A stretch of DNA of 64,000 nucleotides from Schistocephalus solidus. Lineage: Eukaryota; Platyhelminthes; Cestoda; Diphyllobothriidea; Diphyllobothriidae. Each line of letters begins with the position of its first letter. Position 1 is the first letter of the stretch. Of this stretch, positions 44,256 to 53,339 are shown piece after piece. The DNA is taken from NCBI GenBank assembly GCA_017591395.1, contig WEDG01001344.1:147483-211482 (forward strand), read 5' to 3'. Position numbers and translations under genes: made by a program. Under the pieces are notes generated by a model. It saw only the letters and a list, made by a program, of their open reading frames with translations, searched no databases and had not been told where the DNA came from.

Positions 44256-44720
44256 TTAGCTAGTATGGGCGTCAACCAAAGGAGTAAGGGGTTCCGCTAT
44301 GCGGTTAAAAAACGAGATACGAATTTTCGGATCCGATTCGCGTCCGAATTCGTAGTCATGGTCGGATCCGATTCGCGTCCGAAAATTCGTACCCTCGGAT
44401 CCGATTCGCGTCCGAATTGTTATAAGGGTATCAGTGACCTTATGTTGAGTTCCCAGGCGTAGGAGGGCGCATTTGGTTGAGTTGAAGGACAAGAGCTATC
44501 TGTGGGACCACTCGTCCAATCAACGAAGATTGTTTCGGAAATTGTCTCCATCGGCAGCATTGTTGATGACTTTCCAATTTTTTTATATCGTCCGCAAACA
44601 TAGCAAAGTCACAGTCCAATTCCTGTACACAAACTTTAATTAAAATAACGAAATAGGATCTGTCCAAGCAGTGAAACTTGTGGGAATCCACTCTCGATGA
44701 CTGTGTGCCTTGATCGCTCT
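44256..44720 (-). pseudogene. RT fragment on minus strand
   Basis: The frame 44440-44751 reads VQELDCDFAMFADDIKK, equal to motif C of family C (DLDCEGVMFADDIKIW). The frame 44256-44492 reads MSFNSTKCALLRLGTQHK, the piece that normally follows motif C (FNVSKCVILH in C). A short minisatellite interrupts what comes after. Confidence 0.7.
44325..44420. repeat. Minisatellite, three units of TCGGATCCGATTCGCGTCCG
   Basis: The 20-mer occurs three times with 10-15 nt between copies, starting near 44327, 44365 and 44395. It is rich in CG and partly self-complementary (CGGATCCG). Confidence 0.8.
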
Positions 44721-44782
44721 CGGCCTTCACAGACCACTTGGGAACGAACAACGAGAAAACGCTAAATCGACGTAAAACGTTT

Positions 44783-45030
44783 GACTTTTATATGAGATTC
44801 GCCTAAATAACCTAAAGCTCTATTCTCTGAGTTATAGGCAGTTGCGCGGAGACTTGATAAAAACCTTCCGTATCGTGCGTGGCATGGATTGCGCCATCCT
44901 ATGTGATGAATTTTTCCAACTTGCCCCTACGAATAATCTTCGAGGTCGTCCATTCAAACTAAGTGTGCCCCAAGGTCATCGTGTGCAAAGGAACCACGTA
45001 TCTTGTTGTTCTCCGGCTTGGACAGTTTGA
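44783..45030 (+). pseudogene. RT C-terminal fragment on plus strand
   Basis: RLNNLKLYSLSYRQLRGDLI, KTFRIVRGMDCAILCDEFFQ and NNLRGRPFKLSVPQGHRVQR. This is the C-terminal CR1-type signature, closest to H and C. It is head to head with the minus-strand RT fragment at 44256-44720. Confidence 0.8.
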
Positions 45031-45844
45031 AAATCGTTAACACTTCGCTTGTGCTGATTCTGACATTAAAACTGCCACTGCACGAACGTAATTGCTCTTT
45101 GCAATTTTCGGGAATTATTCTTGTGCCGAATTACCTCACAAAACGACATCGAATTGGAATTTGTTTATCACCTTCGTCGACTTGATAAAAACAGCCTCTA
45201 CACCAATACATACTGACAACCGCTCAGTGAACCAAAAGTGCAAAACCCCTTGAAGATCTGAAGTTATCCAGGACCTTTGACCTCTACAAACTGCTGAGTC
45301 GTTCCTGAATATTCTTCCTATCATTTATTGTTTTTTAAAAAGTGGTTTTGAACGAATAGGCGCATTATTGCTCATATTGTTTCTATTGCCGCGTCGTTGG
45401 ACTTCCGTTTGAAATTCGTTCGTCTCCAAGCTTTTGATTTTTGGCCAATAATCTGTTCCCAAAGTCAGGACTCAACGAAATAAGTTGTCATTGGATCACA
45501 TATTGTCTGTTTATCAGGATCAGCCTATAATTGTTTATAGACATTGTGATATTCAGGCTCACGAAAATTGATATCGGAATCTCGAATAATAAGCTAACTC
45601 AGCTTCCTTTGGATCCTGCCTCATACGGGCTTCAGAAAACAGTCTCTCGCCAGGAAAGGTGTCTACATCAGAATGGAACAGAGAACCACTGGCAAACTCA
45701 CTTCGAAGGCTGCATCATTCTTTTCTTCGTATTAGAATTCCATAGTGAATTCGGTTCGGAAAAGCACTTCTTTTTGTGCTCAGTAATCTATTCGCTTGAT
45801 AATTTAAGCTGCTCGTTGAAACTTAATGCATCCTCGTAGAGATC
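45031..45844. other. No gene recognised
   Basis: Frames of about 60-100 codons (for example 45531-45839) without recognisable motifs. The first part may be decayed 3' UTR of the RT fragment that ends at 45030. Confidence 0.45.
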
Positions 45845-45901
45845 TTGCTGGCATGGGAAACGCAAATTGTTAACGACCCGACCACGCGAGAAAATTATTC
45901 A

Positions 45902-45980
45902 CCGCTTCGGCTAGGACTCGAAACACCAACCTCTCGATTAGCTACCGATTCTCTTGACCGCTCGGCCACGCCCGGGAAGC
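45902..45980 (-). tRNA. tRNA-like (Ser-GCT-like) remnant, antisense to D
   Basis: On the minus strand: GGGCGTGGCCGAGCGGTCAA (A box of a Ser/Leu-type tRNA), an anticodon arm TCGGTAGCTAATCGA with GCT in the loop as in tRNA-Ser(GCT), and TGTTTCGAGTCC (B box, one base off consensus). The variable arm and T stem are poorly paired and the loop lacks U33, so it is a pseudogene or SINE head. It lies directly upstream of the D element's ORF1 region, in opposite orientation. Confidence 0.5.
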
Positions 45981-47160
45981 CAGCAGACAAAACAAATAGT
46001 ATACACTACAAAAATAATGATCTCTCCTATCTTTGTAAACCGTTTTCGATTTCATGTGACAAAAACTTACCAGAAATACTCAAGTCACTCTCAGCAGACC
46101 GAGAAGAACCACAAAGCAGCAATATTGAAGAAAGCAGTGCACTACTGAACATTACCAAAACCAAGCTAAACAGTGAAGGGCTGGCACTCTGTGATGGATG
46201 CCGAGGACTTACAACCAGAGTTGAGAGATTAGAAGGAGACCTCGATCTCCTATCGGAAATAATATCAATCCTCATAAAACATAACAAAATTAACTCGCCG
46301 AAACACGACGCAAATGAGCTGAAAAACATCAGCAAGCTAGACCATAATCATCGCAAGGAAACGGTAGAAGTCAAAAGGCACAACATTGAGCGAAACAAAA
46401 AGAGAAAAAGAACAAAGTCATTAGAACAAACCTCTGAGTCAGTTGAAATACAGATGACCAGAAAGAAAATAAGCGAGGAGGAAATTATGTCTTGCGTTTT
46501 CCCCAGGTTCGGGAAATCTGGTGCACATAGAATCCGACTGCACAAAAGTAAATCAGCGATCGACGGTCTCTGAAAAGTCGAAAAACAGTAATCGTAAGGT
46601 ATCTTTAATGCCACGGACGAGCGACAGCAGCATGCTCTTTACATGTCCATCGAACTACAATGAAGCAGGGCATGGTAGCCAGCAAAGTAATGGCGGAAAA
46701 GTGGTCTGTGACTTATCGACAGACCTGGATGACACAAACCAAAATTCAGGTTTCCCTGGTGCTATTCGAGCAAACGCATTGTCAGGAGAACTCACGCTGT
46801 TTGAAAGGTCCATAGAGATGTCTGCAAATCAACCAACAGGCTCATCGATGAAGACCAATTTGAACACAGTATTAAAAGACTGTAACAAAGGGCATGATTC
46901 AACCTTCCATCACTATAAAAGAAAGCAGGATGCAGAAACGAGTTTTTTTCCCTGACAGATCATTTTGTCTGGTAGTTCAGGGAGTCTCAGAGGCTACTGG
47001 GGAAATGCCAAAAGAAAGGGTAAAACAGGATCTGCTGATATTTCAAAATTTATTGAATGATACGCAAGAAACTGGTGTGACAGTCGACATCAAAAGATTT
47101 TTCGATTGGGGCCTCTCGTTACAAATAAAACGCATGAGGTTCGACCAAGACCATTAAAAG
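45981..47160 (+). pseudogene. ORF1 region of D
   Basis: Frames 45845-46573, 46521-46955 and 46894-47157 in sequence. The first has LCDGCRGLTTRVERLEGDLD, a short CxxC followed by a heptad-like coiled coil, then a Lys/Arg-rich stretch (RNKKRKRTKS). The third has RSFCLVVQGVSEATGEMPKE, equal to VIKGVPESTS-type sequence in G, and RVKQDLLIF. Two frameshifts occur. Its role would be binding of element RNA. Confidence 0.7.
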
Positions 47161-47229
47161 TCGTCTTGGGGAGCAAACAGCAGGTAGATCTATTGCTCTC
47201 TCGAATGTCCCGACTACGAAAGAATCATC

Positions 47230-48216
47230 GTGGAGTTTTTTTCAGCCGGATTACTCTTCCACCGATCGGATGAAAATGAGGACACTGGTAGCAGAATTGA
47301 AAAGACGTCAGTACGAGGGGGAACAAAACTTGAAAATTGTAGACAAAAAATAGTCAAAACGGTGCGCTCGTTTTTATGGGAACATCCGGTGAAATTGACG
47401 GCAACCACGCCGGTCAAAAAGCCCTACCAAATGCCTATAGATTTGAACCCAGACAGGAGACTGGATATATCTTGTGAAATATCCAGCAAAAATCGCCATG
47501 TGGAAGAAAGAACCAAAAATCTTCAGAAATCGAGGGAAGAAAACAAGATTAAAATGATGTACACAAATGTGCAGAGTCTATTGTACAAAATGGATGAAAT
47601 GAAACTGGTCGTGGGCCATTTACAACCTGACTTCATAGCTCTAACTGAAACATGGTTAAATGAACAAATCGCAGACACAGAAGTCAGAATAGACGGTTTT
47701 CAGCTTGTCCGCAGGGATAGAAACGGACGTAGGGGTGGTGGAATCGCAATGTTTATACGAGAAGGCATTGACTTCATTCCGGATGGGCCCTCGCCAAATA
47801 GGATCTCGTCTTGCGAAATACTTTGTTGTAAACTGAAAGTCCCAAACCAACCAGACCTCCATATTGCCGTGGTATATCGACCCCCAGGACAACGAACGGA
47901 CACGGACGAAGCACTCATCATAGAGGTAAAGCAAATCTGCCGTAGCAAACACTTATTAATACTTGGAGATTTCAACGCTCCCGATATCGATTGGGTGTCA
48001 ATGTACTGCTCGCGATCAGAAAATTCATTCAAACAGAAATTACTTCAGTTGGTAAATGACGAGTTTCTTACCCAACATGTCACAATGAAGACGCGGTTCC
48101 GAAATGGGCTGCAGTCAAGCTGTTTAGATCTAATCATTAGTAGAGACGACAATTGCATCCTTGCATTAAGTTCTTACGTGCCGCTTGGAAAAAGTGATCA
48201 TTGCGTTCTTGCTTAG
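47230..48216 (+). pseudogene. Endonuclease of D, complete domain
   Basis: A 328-codon frame runs from the end of ORF1 without a break into the endonuclease: MMYTNVQSLLYKMDEM, IALTETWLNE, RRGGGIAMFIREG, VVYRPPGQ, LLILGDFNAPDIDW, SCLDLIISRDDN and GKSDHCVLA. All catalytic motifs of the apurinic-type endonuclease are present. The frame stops at a TAG directly after CVLA, where the B copy has TGG (Trp). It is the only uninterrupted endonuclease domain in the window. Confidence 0.9.
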
Positions 48217-49149
48217 GAGTACAGTCATTTTTCTGTACCCAAATGTCGTGCAGTTAGGCAGAGAAATGTATGGAAAGGGGATTATCCCAAAATGAAAGAA
48301 TTACTGAATGGGATAGACTGGAGCCCTGCACATGTACCTGACCCAAATGCTGCCTGGTTCTTCATTAGTAAATTGATTCAGCAGTTGGTAGAGAAATTCT
48401 GTCCACTTAAAAGGCGATCGTGCGTCTCCCGACCCGAGTGGGTGACATCCGAAATAAAATGGAATCTCAAGAAGAAAAGAAGACTGTGGAGAACATATGC
48501 CAGATATCAACAACCCAAACATTTTTTTGCTTTTAAGAAACAGCGAAATCGGTGTCGGAATCTTCTGAGAAAAGAAAGATCAGCCTTTGAGTCGGAAATA
48601 GTCAAAGACATACCAAGAAATTCGAAAAGGTTTTATGCTTAAGTTAATAAGGCAAAAAGAAATCGCGTCTGCATTCCTTGTCTTAAAGACAATCAGGGAA
48701 ACAGGTAAACTGATAACTCTGATAAGACCAGCCTCTTATCCAATTTCTTTATGTCCGTGTATACCGAGGAACCAGCTTTTGACGAGGACGAATACTACAG
48801 TACTGCCACATCTACAAACCAAAATAAGCACGGTGTCGTTCCCAATAGACACAGTAAGAAAAACTCTGAAACAGCTACAGCCCACTAAATCACCTGGCCC
48901 AGATGGTTTTTCCGCAAAAGTTCTCAATGAACTCACAGACCAGCTGGCCTCTCCGCTCTCCAAGATATTTGAAAGTTTGATGGAGGCGGGGGCTCTGCCT
49001 ACCGAGTAGAAGATAGCCAACATAACCCCTATCTATAATAGAGGAGAGAGGACATCACCAAACAGTTTCCGACCAGTCAGCCTCACAAGTATCTGTTGCA
49101 AAATGATGGAGAAGATACTCAAAACGGAACTGATGAGGCATCTTGCGTG
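48217..49149 (+). pseudogene. Linker and RT fingers of D, up to chimeric junction
   Basis: The frame 48292-48642 has NGIDWSPAHVPDPNAAWFF and the basic part WNLKKKRRLWRTYARYQQPK. The frame 48635-49009 has PTKSPGPDGFSAKVLNELTD and ends at a TAG after ALPTE where Trp is expected. Then IANITPIYNRGERTSPNSFR and CCKMMEKILKTELMRHL precede the switch to F sequence. Confidence 0.85.
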
Positions 49150-49560
49150 CAGCGTGCTCGGCCCGCTTCAATTTGGCCTCTTTGTCAACGATGTTCCTGA
49201 TTGTTTTCAGTATGGTAGGCCCTTTATGTACGCTGACGATTTAAAATTTGCCTATCGATATAAACCGGTTGATCGCAAAACCGTGCTTGAGCTCTTAAAA
49301 ACGGATCTTCAGGCCTTCGCTCAGTGGTGTCGCACATGGCGCCTCTCACTTTCTTGGCAAAAGTGCTCCGTTATGGTTATTGGCGACAACCATCAGCCCC
49401 ACCTAAGCATAGACGGTCATGATCTAAACGTGCCCGGAGTTATAAAGGATCTGGGCATATCATACTCTAGTAGTCTTAATCTGTCAGAGCACTGCGCCCT
49501 GTTTGTCTCGAAAATATACGCCAAACTACTGGGTTTATTCTCATAAATTTTAAAACCGTC
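49103..49560 (+). pseudogene. RT motif C region of F type in chimera
   Basis: An open frame of 147 codons begins with D sequence (MMEKILKTELMRHLA) and passes in frame into F sequence (CSVLGPLQFGLFVNDVPDCF, FMYADDLKFAYRYK, WCRTWRLSLSWQKCSVMVIG, DLGISYSSSLNLSEHCALF). YADD is intact, but motif A is missing. Confidence 0.9.
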
Positions 49561-50230
49561 AAAATTAGAATCAGCCTCTATAAAATGTATGTCAGGCCTA
49601 GTCTGGAATACTGCTCGTTTCTATTTAGTCTCCTGCACGCTAGTGAACGAAAGAAGATAGAATCAGTCCAACACTTCTTTACAAAAAGAGTTTTCTATTC
49701 AGATCACCGAAATCTGTCTTATTACCAACGCTGTGAGCTTACAAGCCTTGACCCGCTGTGGCTTCGCAGATTACAGAAGGGACTATTTTTACTGTTTAAA
49801 CTACTAAACAGTCGTACATTTAACCCCCTTACATCTCTGAGGCACCTCGACCACTCTCGGCCACCAGTCATCGAGATGTATTTTTATTTCTTCCTTTGGC
49901 ACGCACAGTTAGATACCGACAGTTTTTTTTCTTTAAACGCTATAGAAATCTGAATTAAGCTACCTAGAAGTATCAAAATTCAGCAAAGCTATCCCTTGTT
50001 TACGCGAACTGTCACTAGTTTTCTACATTCAGGACACCTTCCAAAACTTTTGGGTGCTGACTCTGTTTTGAAGCTCTCTTCGGTTCTGATGGCGTTCACG
50101 GACTCTGAATCCTGTGCCGGTCTTCATGCTGAGGGCAATATTACTGGCTCTGCAGACCTCAATCGGCTTATTTCTCAGTCGACAGCGAACAGCCGCTCGT
50201 GGACATACCTGCTGGTGCAGAATACCTGAT
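49561..50230 (+). pseudogene. RT C-terminal region of chimera
   Basis: MYVRPSLEYCSFLFSLLHAS, ERKKIESVQHFFTKRVFYSD, RCELTSLDPLWLRRLQKGLF and LLFKLLNSRTFNPLTSLRHL, then frameshifted to FTRTVTSFLHSGHLPKLLG. It is closely similar to E (52150-52885) and to F. Confidence 0.85.
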
Positions 50231-50310
50231 CCGTAACACTAAATGGAGAGGTTCTTCACCGAGCACCTGTGTTAACGCGTCCCTGTCCAGAACTTTAATT
50301 AATCAATAAG

Positions 50311-50369
50311 CTGCAGTTTTTCTCCTGAAAACACCTGAAACAACGATCAGGATTTTTTTTCACTGTCAG
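50311..50369 (+). promoter_or_regulatory. ENE-like U-rich hairpin, chimera 3' UTR
   Basis: CTGCAGT, T5 (counting the shared T), inner stem CTCCTGA/TCAGGA, T8, CACTGTCAG. It is compact, with a loop of about 18 nt. An A-rich tail of AATAAAT units begins 50 nt downstream. Confidence 0.7.
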
Positions 50370-50443
50370 CTTGACCCTCTACTGTATATATACTTTTTTG
50401 ACCTTGCCTGTAAACTGGCGATAAATAAATAAAATAAAATAAA

Positions 50444-50746
50444 TCTATACCGTGTTTAAAGGCAGCTAAACTCGTGACACAGGCCTTTTTTGCGCTCAAA
50501 CATGGATTTTTGCAGATTGATAAGGAACTTTTCCGAAAAAAACTACGGGGCATTTGTTCAATATCACTTGAAATATGCCATCCAGGCCTGGCGTTCGTGG
50601 TTTAAGAAGGATTAGCTACAGCTGGAACGAGTGCAGGCGAAGGCTACGAAGATGGTCAAGAATCTTAGTCATGTGCCTTACGAAGCCAGGCTAGTTGAAC
50701 TTGAATTGTTTCCTCTCAATTACAGCCAACTACCCGGTGACCTCCT
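50444..50746 (+). pseudogene. Family H RT, part before insertion E
   Basis: In broken frames: KAAKLVTQAFFALKHGFLQI, then YAIQAWRSWFKKD, a stop, LQLERVQAKATKMVKNLSHV, and PYEARLVELELFPLNYSQLP with GDLL. It resembles the region of B after motif C (AKKVMCILGAIRRSF ... VQRRLTKLV ... RGDM). It is cut at GDLL by element E and resumes at 53035. Confidence 0.8.
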
Positions 50747-51480
50747 CCGCCGTAGATTGCGTAGACTCTCGCGTCGTTTTCATCGACTAAATGACACTTC
50801 CGTCCTGCCATTGATCCAGCAAATCTTTGAACAGACTAAGAGGCTCTCCGACGAAAAGCGACTAGCTGAAGAGGTTAACTTTGCCGAAAACCCTTCGTAC
50901 AATGTTGCAAAACCCTTTTCGCGGACAGTAAAAGCGCAGAGAAAAACTCAGTACCCTGTACTTCGAGACGCTTTTGGAAACCCTATAGCTGACGCTAAGT
51001 TGACGGCTGATAGCTTCAATGCTTTCTTGTCTAGAACTTTCAGTGAACATTCGGTCGCCCCCTTTCCAAATGTCCGGGTTTGGACCGGTACCGTCCTCGA
51101 AAACATAACTTTTACCCTCTGGGACGTAACCGTAGCCATTCGGCGTTCTCGCCAATCTTACAGTCCTGGACCAGATGGCGTCCCGGTCAGCGTTCTTAAG
51201 GCGGATGCAAATGATATATTTCCGTCACTTCTGTATAAGATATTCAATCTTGCTCTTGAAAGTGAAACCTTCCCTTTTTTATGGAAGGAATCGCACATTT
51301 TGCCTATACCCAAACACGGCCGAACTACGTCATTTGACGACTTTAGGCCAATAAATACACTGCCAGCAGCCTCGAAGATATTAGAGACCTTGATTAAAGA
51401 CAAGTTGATGCGTCACCTAACAGAGAATAACCTACTTAATGCGGCTCAGCATGGGTTTCTCGAAAAAAAGATCTTGTGAC
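50747..51480 (+). pseudogene. Linker and RT fingers of E
   Basis: Part of the frame 50631-51479, which is open across the H/E junction by chance. RRRLRRLSRRFHRLND, SYSPGPDGVPVSVLKAD, WKESHILPIPKHGRTTSFDD, FRPINTLPAASKILETLIKD and HLTENNLLNAAQHGFLEK are followed by a frameshift at about 51468. Confidence 0.9.
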
Positions 51481-52310
51481 ACCTGCCAGCTCTCTTACTT
51501 TGATCATGTGCTACAATCTAGAGATAGTGGTTTTGCAATTTACACCGTTTATTTCGACTTCACGAAGGCTTTTGATCGTGTTGACCACGATCTCCTCCTG
51601 CTGAAACTTACCTCCTTCGACATAGGTAACAAGCTTCTGAACTTAATATCCTCCTATTTGAATGATCGCGCACAACGGGTAAAAATTTCCGATGTTATCT
51701 CCAACCCCACGCACGTGAGGAGAGGAGTTATTCAGGGTAGTGTACTCGGCCCGCTTCTATTTGCCTTTTTTTGAACAATGTTCCTGATTTTTTTCAGTAT
51801 GGTAGGCCCTTTATGTACGCTGATGGTTTAAAAGTTGCCTATCGTTATAAACCAGCCGATCGCCACATTGTGCTTGAGCTCTTAAAAAAAGGATCTTCAA
51901 GCCTTCGCTCAGTGGTGTCGCACATGGTGCCTTTCGCTCTCTTGGCACAAATGCTCCGTTATGGTTAGTTGTGACAACCATCAGCCTCATCTAAGCAAAG
52001 ACGGTCATGACTTAAATGTGCCTGGGTTTATAACGGATCTGGGCATATTATATTCTAGATGTCTTAATCTGTCAGAGCACTGCACCCTGATTGTCTCTAA
52101 AGCACGCCAAACCACTGGGTTTATTCTCAGAAATTTTAAAACCCTCAATATTAGGACCAGCCTTTATAAAATGTATGTCAGACCTAGTCTGGAATACTGC
52201 TCGTTTCTATTTAGCCTTCTGCACGCGAGTGAACGGAGGAAGATAGAATCAGTCCAGCACTTCTTTACTAAAAGAGTTATTACTTCAGAGCACAGAAACC
52301 TGTCCTAACA
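51439..52310 (+). pseudogene. RT palm of E, active site lost
   Basis: RSCDTCQLSYFDH, motif A YFDFTKAFDRVDHDLLL and motif B RGVIQGSVLGPLLF lie in 51439-51774. After a frameshift, NNVPDFFQYGRPFMYADG follows: motif C reads YADG, not YADD. The remainder, with LNVPGFITDLGILYS and KARQTTGFILRNFKT, is in a third frame. Confidence 0.9.
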
Positions 52311-52885
52311 ACAACGCTGTGAGCTTACAAGCCTCGACCCGTTGTGGCTTCGTAGATTACAGAAGGGAATATTTTTACTGTTCAAACTTTTAAACGGTTT
52401 TACCTTTAACCCCCTTACATCCCTGAGGCAGCTCGACCACTGTCGGCACACCAATCATAGAGATGTATTCTTATTTCTTCCTTTGGCACGCACCGTTAAA
52501 TACCGTCAGTTTTTTTCGGTAAACGCTATAGCAATCTGGAATAAACTACCCAAAAGTATTAAAATTCAGCAAAACTATCCTTTGTTTACGAGAGCTGTCA
52601 CTAGTTTTCTACATTCAGGACACCTTCCGCGAATTTTGGGTGCTGATTCTCTGGAAGCTCTCTTCCGTTCTGATGGCGTCCACGGACTCTGAATCCTATG
52701 CCAGACTTCATGCTGAAGGCAATATTGCTGGCTCTGCAGTCCGTAATCGGGTTATTCCTCAGTCTACAGCTAGCAGCCGCTCGCCGGCATACTTGCTGCT
52801 AGTACAGAAGACCAGATCCACAACACCGAAAGGAGAAGTACTACACCGTGCACCTGTGTCAACACTTCCCTGTCCTAAACTTTAA
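52311..52885 (+). pseudogene. RT C-terminal region of E
   Basis: WLRRLQKGIFLLFKLLNGFT, FNPLTSLRQLDHCR, then NAIAIWNKLPKSIKIQQNYP and TRAVTSFLHSGHLPRILGAD, a frameshift, and DSESYARLHAEGNIAGSAV. It gives the fullest reading of the family's C-terminus. Confidence 0.85.
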
Positions 52886-52899
52886 TCTGTTCAGCAGGC

Positions 52900-52957
52900 T
52901 GCAGTTTTTTCTCCTGAAAATACTTTAAAGAACGATCAGGAGTTTTTTCACTGTCAG
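52900..52957 (+). promoter_or_regulatory. ENE-like U-rich hairpin, E 3' UTR
   Basis: GCAGT, T6, inner stem CTCCTGA/TCAGGAG, T6, CACTG. The loop is about 20 nt and unlike that of the chimera copy except at its edges. An AAATAAAT tail follows at 53008-53034. Confidence 0.75.
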
Positions 52958-53034
52958 CTTGACCCCCTACTGTATATATCCCTTTTGACCTTGCCTGTAA
53001 ACTGGCAATAAATAAATAAAAATAAATAAATAAA

Positions 53035-53290
53035 CGTACCAGATTGTTAGAGGCCGTAATTGTGCCCTAGAATTTGCTGACTTCTTCGAATTTGCTGGGA
53101 CCGAACATCTGCCGGGTCGTCCCTTTAAACTGCAGGGATAGTGTGTCCGTCAGAACGCCTTTTCGCAGAGGGTCGTCGGAGCATGGAACGGACTCCCAGA
53201 CGAGGTTGTCCTTTAAGAAACTGTTGACATATGTAAATGCAAACTAGATACTCCTTTGCTGAGAAACTATTATGCATAAAATGAAGATTG
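53035..53290 (+). pseudogene. Family H RT, part after insertion E
   Basis: TYQIVRGRNCALEFADFFEF, AGTEHLPGRPFKLQ, a stop, then CVRQNAFSQRVVGAWNGLPD with EVV. It directly continues GDLL at 50746 and matches the C-terminal signature of C and B (FRIIRG, LRGHPYK, QRVVRAWNSLP). Confidence 0.85.
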
Positions 53291-53339
53291 TTTCAGTAGC
53301 GGTAGCTTGCACCTGGCCCACACATATCGATGACTTCAT

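Larger units (their letters stand above)
45981..50443 (+). mobile_element. Chimeric LINE: family D 5' part joined to family F 3' part
   Basis: ORF1, endonuclease and RT fingers (to about 49145) match family B/D. From AGCGTGCTCGGCCCGCTT (about 49150) onward, the sequence matches family F, through RT motif C, C-terminus and 3' UTR with hairpin, to an AATAAAT-rich tail at 50422-50443. The join is in frame but removes RT motif A and most of motif B, so the product could never have worked as RT. Confidence 0.85.
50747..53034 (+). mobile_element. 5'-truncated F-family LINE E, nested in H
   Basis: Starts at the point equal to F position 36726 (CGCCGTAGATTGCG / CGCCGTAGGTTGCG) and runs through linker, RT and C-terminus to the 3' UTR hairpin and an AATAAAT tail ending at 53034. 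H sequence is split at GDLL / TYQIVRG. No clear target duplication is visible. It is closer to the 3' half of the 45-50 kb chimera than to F. Confidence 0.85.

Noticed and set aside
46000..49010. Stop-codon recoding (UAG read as Trp) in the D element
   Set aside because: Two TAG codons replace Trp, at 48214-48216 and after ALPTE near 49007, but other copies show ordinary frameshifts and other stops (TAA in A2), so plain decay is the simpler explanation.
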